Shown: positions 56,501 to 64,000 of the stretch, one piece after another
How positions within the stretch are numbered: the first letter of the stretch is position 1
Layout: every line of letters begins with the position of its first letter
Notes under the pieces: model-generated
The model's database searches: none
What the model was told of the DNA's origin: nothing
Seen by the model: the letters and a program-made list of their open reading frames with translations, nothing else
Made by a program: the position numbers and the translations under genes
Source: Amanita rubescens
Taxonomy: Eukaryota; Basidiomycota; Agaricomycetes; Agaricales; Amanitaceae
DNA length: 64,000 nucleotides
Assembly: GCA_015039365.1 (NCBI GenBank)
Contig: WION01000245.1
Span: forward strand, 16,018 to 80,017
Reading direction: 5' to 3'

Positions 56501-56981
56501 TACAGGACCTAGATTAGACGGACAAGCGTCATTGGACGATAGGAGAACGCGACAAGACATTCAATGAACCACTTTATGAAACTTTATCAGAGTGGTTTAT
56601 TACCAGTGACGTCCTGCCTTTTTGTATTGGACCTTTGATCAGAAACAAGGTTATTATTGGGACTGTGTGAGCTGCCAGGCGAGTGCCTTATTGTGCACGT
56701 CCCACTTCACTATCACCGCCATCTTGCAGCTGTTTTTGTTTGATCTCGTCTCAAGGACCTGTCTTTCCCAAAATATATGATGATCCTATGCATCGGAACA
56801 AGCCCATAGTGCCTAGGGCATATCACTGGGACGTTGGCAGAAGCATATAATCATTACGTTCGTGTAATTAAAATACAACCTTATCGGATATAAACGTGCA
56901 AGAAAGCAAATCATAGCTATAATATTCCCTTTTAATGCTCCTTCAACGAAAGCATCCTAACTCATGGTTTTATAACCATGC
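53556..56981. other. Gene-poor stretch of about 3.4 kb
   Basis: No gene recognised on either strand. It includes simple-sequence parts: GTAC repeats around 54341-54356, a C-run then A-run at 54771-54788, and a GTGC-rich low-complexity stretch at 54836-54912. Small open frames have no motifs. It could hold regulatory sequence or an unrecognised non-coding RNA, but nothing shows this. Confidence 0.5.
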
Positions 56982-58993
56982 TCAGAGACCGTACCCGTCC
57001 AGCAGTTCCTTGATACCGTCAAATGACTGAGCCGCGCGAGGTTCAAAAAGGACCTTGAATGGCATCGGGTGGGCGTTGGCCGATTCCGTAAAGTCCAACG
57101 TGTCAATAGGTGATGTAGGATCGGGTTTGACCGTCATAGCCCACAAAATGAGTGCGGTATTGAGGAATATAGATCTGTCAGTAAACCATGAGCAAATGGT
57201 GTTATTGAAGGACAGGTAGGAAAACGTACGTGGTTGAGATATGTTGCCCTGGACAGACTCTGTTACGAGTAGATCAGTATGAGTTAGGTTATGTCAGAGA
57301 GGAAACGCACCGTCGTCCAAATCCAAATGGGAAACTCTTCAAATCCTCCCTAATCTTCCCTTGTTTGTCTATCCATCGTCGAGGATCAAAATTTTCGGGA
57401 TCGGGGAAGTATTCAGGATCCCGTCCGACAGCCCAAACGTTGCCAATGACGGTAGCGCCTTTAGGGATACGATAGTTTTTCTGCGAGCGCATGAGACGTA
57501 TGTATAACGAACCAACCAGGGCACTTACCCATATTAATTCTTTCGTTGTCTTGTGAGGGAAACCTGATATTACATCAGATATCGTATAGTTAACTCGGAA
57601 CATGTCACAAACCACCGGAGGTAACAGGTCTCCACCTAAACGTCTCGAGTACATACGCGTACGTCCGTGGCAACAGGTCCACATCAGCCGATGTGGGAGC
57701 TAAGAAGTTATTAGCTCACGGGAATGAAACGAAGGAAAAACGTACCCCGATCCTTTCCAAGAACCTGATCCAACTCTTCCTGAATCCAGCGTTGGGCCTC
57801 GGGGTAACATGCCGCCGCCATGACAGCAACGCTGATCGCAGACGCGGTTGTATCCGATCCAGCTCCGAACATACTCCCAGCGAGATAAGCCGTTTCGTTA
57901 TCGGACAATTCGAGATCCGCTTGTCGTTCCAGGAGGTATTTAGAAAAGCAATTCGCAATTTCTTCGCCCCGTGCCTAGCGTATCTTGAGTAAAAATAGGT
58001 GCGACGGGAAAGGTTCAAACAAACCAGCTTGTCCTTGACTTCATAAAGTTTCCTCTTGAACAGGCTGAGCTCTTTCGCGTGACCATCCTGAAGTTCCTTA
58101 AGGTATCCAGGGATATACCTGTAAGGATGTTATTGAGCAAAATATATCAAATGAAACGGGATGGATCGTACTGAAGGAATGGCCAGTAATCAACCAACCA
58201 AGCTCCCGGTCGCATGGTGATTCCTAAGAGATACAAGCAGTCATTGACGGCCTCAATATCCGGATCGTTGGGTCCATTTGGGAACACGCCATAGGCAAGA
58301 AGCATAACAACAGAGGCGGCATAGCTTAACTGACGCGTAAGCATAGTTGAGAAGTGGAACCGTGAACACACATACCGTCTGGCATGACACTGATGCTGCG
58401 CGGGGTCATCTATGATATCAAACAGAAGTTGTTTTGCACGTCCTGACAACATAGAACCATAGCTGCTGACGAGTTTTGGTTGCAAGTACGCGTGAAGGGC
58501 ACTATTGGCTATCAGACACGTGATCTCGCGGGCAGAACGGACCGTGCTCACCGCCTCATCTTCTTGAACCGCTCTCCAGCCGGAGTTATGAGCGTCCGCA
58601 TACCACCAGAGAGCGTTTTTCCCGCAGCAATGCTGCGCGGCCTATCGCTTGTGCTCGTACCCTCCTTCTCCATGATATCCATGGCTGCTTGGAGGCGCCC
58701 TATGACAACCATAGTTTGCGACCCCTGTCGCAGTGTGAACAATGGACCATACTCTTTCGTCCATTCTTCGAACTTGCGATAGCCGCTGGGCGGAGGTCAA
58801 CGAGGTGACTTGTTTTGAGCGGTCATTTCACTACTCACAATTTCTTCGGAATCGTGTTGCCTAGGAGCCAATGTCCAGGCGGTCCTGGGGGCAGAGGGAG
58901 TTTGGAGCTTGATACAATTCGTTTAACAACGAGAAAGGCGGTTATGGATAGTGCGAGGAGGACAATAGACTGTGGGACGGTGAACCAAGACAT
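56982..58993 (-). CDS. Cytochrome P450 monooxygenase, paralogue of the gene at 38459-40554
   Basis: 501 residues in 11 exons: 58993-58839, 58785-58552, 58501-58376, 58324-58172, 58118-58025, 57974-57746, 57699-57613, 57563-57529, 57480-57311, 57259-57230, 57174-56982. N-terminal anchor (SIVLLALSITAFLVV), LPPGPPGHWLLGN hinge, I-helix AGSDTT, ExxR in LETFRWRP, FDPRRW, haem signature FGFGRRVCPG and a family tail LFEPRAA. Exon lengths match the first P450 almost exactly, except that two of its exons (9 and 10) are one exon here, so an intron was lost or gained. A TATTTAA box lies about 75 bp upstream (59062-59070, minus strand). Confidence 0.92.
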
Positions 58994-59603
58994 GGTGGAG
59001 TAGTGCGAAGGCTGGTATATGAATCAGACAAGATCCGATGAACTCCTGCGCTCGTTCAAAAGGTTAAATAGCCGGGCGGTGCCATCATTTTGGTGGTTGT
59101 CTTGCTAGATGATAATCCCAAACGTCAATGAACCTCACCACAATCTTAAATTAGCATGTCTACGATAGGCTATCAGCAGACGTCTCCGTGCTCGTAGCGG
59201 AAGGAGGAGCGGAAAAACCATCCTCCGCACCTTCTCCGGCTGTCACACGTGACCAAAAACGATTATGCCGCCAGGCACCAGGCAATACAAAGTGTCGTAA
59301 TGGCACTGGTTCCTTCCGTATCTTTCGATCGACGTGCAAGATAGTCAGTGGTCACCAGAAGCCCAGAAGCGTTGTTTTTGCTATGGATCCACTTGACACG
59401 TTCGACATATTCCGCTGCTTACAATCAACGCCTGCGGCGCCCATTTGCGCCCATTAATTCCTCTCCGCAACGGAATCAAACGTAATCTCGCTCAATGCCG
59501 AGATTCGATTACTGACGACTTCGCTATGGGATATCGTTGCGCAAGACAAACATACAAAAGAAGAATGAACAAGGACAGATCCGGGTATCTTTTACAGCTT
59601 CTT
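58994..59603. other. Intergenic, no gene recognised
   Basis: About 600 bp between the P450 start and the ligase relic. It contains only the TATA-like box of the P450 gene. No motif-bearing frame seen. Confidence 0.5.
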
Positions 59604-60379
59604 TTACAGCTTTGCTTGAGTCCCCCAATCAGCCGCACCTTGCTTCTCAAATTCCCCTTTCGCCCGCTGCTTTAGTTCCTTGTGGAGGATCTTACCAGAA
59701 GCACGTCAGTCAGCTCAATGTCAGGTGATCGGACCATCTCTTTCTTCTGAATAATTTCAATGGCGAACACGCCTGAGAAGACATAGGTCAGTCATAAAAC
59801 ACGATGTCATTTACAATGAGGATTACCTTCCTCAAGTATTTATGTCGCGTGACTTGCTTTTGTATCAAACTCTCTATGCCACCGCAGAATGCCAACTTTT
59901 TATACTGATCGCAAATTGCTTCAGGCTTCGCATGGACAACATAGGCTCTAGGAATGTATCGTATTAGGATAAATTTGGAACTGACAAGACTCAATCACTC
60001 AATCACCTTGGCAACTCGGTTGCCTCGTATCACGGCCGCATCTGCAATATCAGGATGCGTCAAAAGAACACTTTCTAATTCCACTGGAGCGACTATTGCA
60101 CGTCATGGTTTGTTACGAGTCACCACAAATGATGTCATTTGCCTCCCTTGGAAACCCTGGTAATTGTTAAGTACGTCTGTCGATGAACGCGACCAGTGCG
60201 GTTATCACCTTATATTTAATGAACTCTTTCTGTCTATCAGCGATGTAATAAAACCCTTCTTCATCCCTTCTGGCCATATCACCGAACCATCCGGTTGTCG
60301 CCACCACGTCATTTCCTAGATAAGCTATATATATATGAATTAGACCGCTACACGATGCTGAAGTACCCCACACCCCCAC
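59604..60379 (-). pseudogene. AMP-forming acyl-CoA ligase (4CL-like), C-terminal relic
   Basis: Pieces of the C-terminal half of an ANL-superfamily ligase in order on the minus strand. First GWFGDMARRDEEGFYYIADR followed by QKEFIKYK (the usual TGD is altered to GD with two residues missing). Next VELESVLLTHPDIADAAVI. Then PRAYVVHAKPEAICDQYKK followed by RHKYLRK. Last SGKILHKELKQRAKGEF, with the catalytic-lysine motif GKIL. Several junctions lack usable splice sites and the frame is broken before SGKIL. The adenylation N-terminal half was not found upstream. Function when intact: CoA activation of carboxylic acids. Confidence 0.65.
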
Positions 60380-60914
60380 ATTTCCGCGTGGTGCCTAATC
60401 GAACACGAAGTCATGCGGACATCTTCACATAGGGTGAACTGGTCAGAATGAGCATTGCGCAGCTATCGGTATATTGGTTTGCAAGTTCTCGTGCATTATT
60501 GGCGTCGTTGGCGAGCGTACAGCTTCGCCCTGTAGCAACTATTTGTACCATCGTCCTCCACACCCGCTCAGACGAAAACTACATTGTCGCTTAGGTACGC
60601 GGTTCTGTGGCGTTTTAGCCGGCGACAGCTTGCTGAGATAGCTTAATTGAATAGCAAGACTTTAGCGCTTTAGCGGCAGCCGAGTCGACACTTTCACGCG
60701 TTTCACGGGTTTTACTCGTCGGACCGTCCGCATCTCTCCCTCCGAGATCAAGGAACTGCAGAGCGGCCTTGACTGTATATATGTTATCCAGAGTCTCTCG
60801 GAGAGAGGATATACTTTTGTTTAACGATGCAGATGCAAGACCCTGTCGAAGACGTGGGAAAACCTTGTTGGTGTTGAGAAGAGCAATAAGCATATGAAAG
60901 AGCCCGTTGCAGAC
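60380..60914. other. Between ligase and dehydrogenase relics, no clear gene
   Basis: A 92-codon minus-strand frame (60615-60893) has protein-like composition but no motif I recognise. It could be the C-terminal end of the dehydrogenase relic. No ligase N-terminal motifs seen. Confidence 0.35.
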
Positions 60915-61523
60915 TCAGCTGAGAGGTTCAAGGCAATGAAGACAAACGAGCGCAGACTTGCCGCTGACCGCAGAATCTCTAGTAGCCTTGGCCAAGATAA
61001 TATAGACTTCGCAGAACCTTTTCGCTGCTGATGGGCCGCATACTATGGTTATAATGTGATATTTTGCTTCCGCTTTGTTGTTTGATTGCGAACTCCGTCC
61101 CTTTGGTGAAGAAACCCCCGGCTCAACAGTCGTTACACAAATGTTAAATTCGCTGACTTCAACGGCAAGCGTCTCGCTAAACGCTATTATTGCGAATAAG
61201 AACCGGGACAAGAACCAATCATCGGATCAAGACACGGACCGCAGCTTTAGACCATGCGTAGATATCTATGGTGAACGAAAAGAATATTCAGTTGATTGAT
61301 AACAAATAGTAGTTAATTGCGTCTACCTGTTTGCTGTGAATTAAGAACGAATACCTGTCAGACGAGAATAGAATAAAAGGCAGTACAGTTGTTTACTTGC
61401 CGGATTCTTTGGCTGCCAGCTCATCCGGCTACCTATCGTTCCGGATCTTGCGACACGCATGTATGGCAGCGTAGTAGTCGTGACATTGATAAGGCCAAAG
61501 ACATTTGTCTTGTACCACTCCAT
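60915..61523 (-). pseudogene. Short-chain dehydrogenase/reductase relic
   Basis: Minus-strand pieces of an SDR: NVFGLINVTTTTLPYMR then SGTI (the NxFG...LPxMR...SG pattern), then IYAWSKAAVRV carrying the YxxxK catalytic pair, then FSETLAVEVSEFNI and TTVEPG. The pieces lie in different frames and the N-terminal nucleotide-binding TGxxxGxG was not found in 61524-61800. The C-terminal stop is at 60915. Decay is more likely than a gene with many unseen introns. Confidence 0.6.
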
Positions 61524-62345
61524 TGGGGGTTTTCATTTATCATTGTGGGAGAAATAGGATGACATTTGCGATGACTCGCTTAAATTGACTATGGAAATGA
61601 TCACGGGATAGACATGCGGTGTGGACATGCCACCCTGATTCGGTTGGTTTGATGAAGCAGATATACGTCGACGTCTTAGTAATCTTCTATATCTCGGCCC
61701 GTATGCCAATGGCCCTTGATTGTACTTGAAATACTGTCCGTTTGGTGGCTTGCAGTGTAAGAACCAATTGCTAAGCAATAGTACAAGTCACGTTATAAAA
61801 GCGTATTAAGCATTGAAGAGGCCTGGGGTTCATTTGGAATGACGGCGATTGTCTTGGACCAGAATAGCGTGTGCGGTGGATGCTACAAGATTCCGACAGT
61901 TTGCCGCATGGCCCTGATTTATTTATGTACCTCCGAGTCTCGGCTTCCGTCGCCTCGCTAGTAGCAGGATATATATACGTTACCGACTCGATGGCGGCCC
62001 CTGTACTTATCCATCACGACAATCGCAAGAGACTCGAAAGCAAGCTGGTATTTCCAAGGAACGCTAGTATTGATATTCTTCTCTGGGCGTGTATACAATT
62101 CCGACACTGAATGCCTTTCAATATGCTCAAATACGTCAAGTTTGTCCCTGGGGCCGTTCCGGTCCTTGTAACGGTTTTGAATGGTGACGGATAAGGAACT
62201 TGTCCACAATATTTGCATGTATTCGGAACGTCATTCATAGCATGCTGTCGATAGGCTGTCCGTTTCTCCGGGGTGGGAAACTTGAGCTGGATTGATCCAC
62301 GTATCGCAGGAGTACAGATGACAAGGCACAATAAGCTTGTCATTA
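61524..62345. other. Intergenic, no gene recognised
   Basis: About 800 bp between the dehydrogenase relic and the LYR gene. Several open frames overlap on both strands, but none has motifs or a convincing exon pattern. Confidence 0.45.
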
Positions 62346-63749
62346 TCAATCAAGCTTGCCTGCTAACATAATTGTCTGAACGAGTGGTTCCGGGTCATGA
62401 TCGAGCTTACTTGTTGAGATCCGGCGCCTCTCATTCTCCGTTCGAACATCCTCCACCAATTTCTTCAACCTGCGGCCCTCCTCTCCTCTTGTGCAACCCA
62501 CCTCCACGCGCCACGCATCGGGGTCTCGCATCTTCATCCCCATCTTTCTCTTCATCATCGCCACATATCCTACTTCACTCACATGCCTCACGACTCTATC
62601 CATTTCCTTCTCTTCTGCTGTCATCTTCGCAAGAATATGGGCAGGCGGACCTTTGCGCCGGCGCTTAATCGTGCGCGGGAGAATCTCTCCCCGACGTTCG
62701 CGCTCCAATTCACGTGTTTTGTTCGCAATGCGCTCTGTACGCGCCTTTCTGACGGCTTGCTTGAGCCAATCAGGAACGGGCTTCACCACCCTTTCATATC
62801 CACGCTTTCCGGCAGCCTCTAATTCTTTTAAGGACGTGGTGATTGGTTCCACTGCAAAGAACATGTAAGCATACTTTTCCGAATTACTCACAAATCACTC
62901 ACTCCACTCATCCACGTTCGAAAATACAGGCTCAACTTCTTTCCAGCCCTTCTTTTCCTTGCGCATCAACTTCCTCTCACACGCCGCTTCATTCTGAACA
63001 TAATTCTTCATCTCCGTTAAACTTGTATACCTCATAAACCGCTTTATTGCAACCGCCTTCCGCTTTTTGATGATCATCGACATGGCCACTGGCTGTGGTT
63101 TCAAGCGCGGGTAATGAGGGTTGAAAGTGGTTGCGTGGAAAATGCTTGTGAAGATTGGCCGTGAACGCAGTTTCAGATTCCAGGCCTGAAAGTTTGGTGT
63201 GTCCTTTATTAGTGACAGAAACCCTCGAGCTATGAGCACGTACCATCTCTTTGTGTCCAAGGTACATCCAATACGCCTCTTCACGTTTCACGGCTATGAG
63301 AGAAGAGTAGCGCTTGAGTACAGATTGATAGTGCTCGTCTCCTTGTTTTGCCCTTTGGAATATATCTAGCCACTGTGAGACAATACATAATCAGGACAAG
63401 GAGGGAAAGAGAAACACGAACATACTTTATAGCCTAGATTCAAAAATTTGATCGTTCGTTCCGTTCCCGTAAGACGCCTGTTCACCCTGAACATCATCCG
63501 GACTCTGAACCGAATCTAGGCTTGACAAATGGAATATCAACAAACGCTTCAATTCCGAGGTTTTTTTTAAGACGCACATTGTCTGTGGCCGCATTTCGCA
63601 GGAGACCGCGGTACAAGGAGAGTGTTGGAATACGGTGCACAGCGAAGTTGCCAGAAAGGGACACGGGGTCGGATTCGCCTCAAAGGAGAGACGAGTTTGG
63701 CTAAGTCGGTGCGAAATGTAGGTGAGGCTGGTGATGGTGCTGAGGCCAT
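62346..63749 (-). CDS. LYR-motif (Complex1_LYR-like) mitochondrial protein, N-terminal frameshift
   Basis: Exons: 63749-63578, 63515-63426, 63372-63244, 63185-62903, 62851-62346; about 390 residues. LYR motif: RIPTLSLYRGLLRNAATDN, joined by a GT-AG intron to IRFRVRMMFRVNRRLTGTERT. Then WLDIFQRAKQGDEHYQSVLK, MIIKKRKAVAIKRFMRY, ERRGEILPRTIKRRRKGPPAH and SEVGYVAMMKRKMGMKMRDP, as in Agaricomycete mitochondrial LYR proteins that assemble iron-sulphur or respiratory components. Exon 1 is 172 nt, one base too many: the ATG at 63749 opens MASAPSPASPTFRTDLAKLV, but the LYR motif lies in the next frame, which has no ATG and a TGA upstream. Either a one-base indel between about 63640 and 63700 or a sequence error. 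The last exon may also splice to a slightly different end. Confidence 0.75.
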
Positions 63750-63897
63750 CTCATGAGCCTTTCCAAATCAGGTAACGTCATATAAATAAATTGATTTCGC
63801 TTCCTTATTACGGGCGCACTACATCCCGAAAGCACATAGAAGAAAGCAAACTACTCTAGTTACACACGGCTCCAGTGCCTCAACGTTCAACGTATAC
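63750..63897. other. Short intergenic region
   Basis: About 150 bp separate the LYR gene start from the 3' end of the third P450. An A/T-rich stretch TATAAATAAA at 63781-63790 could serve either gene. No other feature. Confidence 0.4.
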
Positions 63898-64000
63898 TTA
63901 AGCACCATACCCATCCAGCATATCAATGATACCGTCAGGCGTTGGAGCCGCACGAGGTTCAAAGATCACCTTGAAATTACCTGGGCGGGTGACGGACGAA
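63898..64000 (-). CDS. Third cytochrome P450, C-terminal end only (runs off the window)
   Basis: The last 33 codons before TAA (63898-63900) read FKVIFEPRAAPTPDGIIDMLDGYGA. This is the same tail as the two P450s at 38459-40554 (FSVMFEPRAAETAGGIRELLNDYGL) and 56982-58993 (FKVLFEPRAAQSFDGIKELLDGYGL). The rest of the gene lies to the right. Same strand as the second P450. Confidence 0.85.
   Translation of the reverse strand, partial: SSVTRPGNFKVIFEPRAAPTPDGIIDMLDGYGA

Noticed and set aside
62014..62349. 111-codon minus-strand frame downstream of the LYR gene
   Set aside because: Begins inside the 3' end of the LYR gene, no motif or splice pattern. A CKYCGQ fragment alone is not evidence of a zinc finger.

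Overview
The window looks like genomic DNA of a mushroom-forming basidiomycete (Agaricomycetes). Host genes are cut by many 46-70 bp GT-AG introns, and the gene content is typical of that group: F-box/propeller proteins, a DUF7025-type AAA ATPase, a HAM1-like protein and multi-exon P450s. Exon models below were built by hand from splice signals and reading-frame phase. No database search was run, so family names rest on recognised motifs.

Positions 1-20052 are a three-deep nest of LTR retrotransposons. Element C (Ty3/gypsy, minus strand) lies in an exon of an amino-acid transporter gene (20053-21263, minus). Element B (plus strand, 3336-19583, 5-bp duplication TAGAG) lies in the leader of C. 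Element A (minus strand, 4746-12861, 5-bp duplication GAGCT) lies in the gag gene of B. A and B are two subfamilies of one chromovirus with gag, a pol ending in a chromodomain, and a third ORF. Each has LTR pairs that read as identical, so both insertions are recent. The family has an almost AUG-free leader, a probable self-priming site, and a second open frame inside ORF3 that appears to be protein-coding.

Positions 20053-41337 hold host genes: the broken transporter, the AAA ATPase, an Aim32-like thioredoxin-fold protein, a small secreted protein with a possible relic next to it, an F-box propeller gene, a DUF4203 membrane protein divergent from it, and a cytochrome P450.

Positions 41338-48417 are a tandem segmental duplication of about 2.9 kb. 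Each copy carries a fragment of a HAM1-like gene and an unrecognised two-exon, probably mitochondrial gene. Only the first copy contains a 1.25-kb non-autonomous TA-target DNA transposon. The complete HAM1-like gene follows (48674-51622, minus) and shares a promoter region with a single-exon F-box/LRR gene (51900-53555, plus).

Positions 53556-64000 hold a long gene-poor stretch, a second P450 of the same family (minus), decayed pieces of an AMP-forming acyl-CoA ligase and a short-chain dehydrogenase, a LYR-motif mitochondrial protein with an apparent N-terminal frameshift, and the last exon of a third related P450 running off the right edge. The P450s with ligase and dehydrogenase relics look like a partly decayed metabolic gene neighbourhood.
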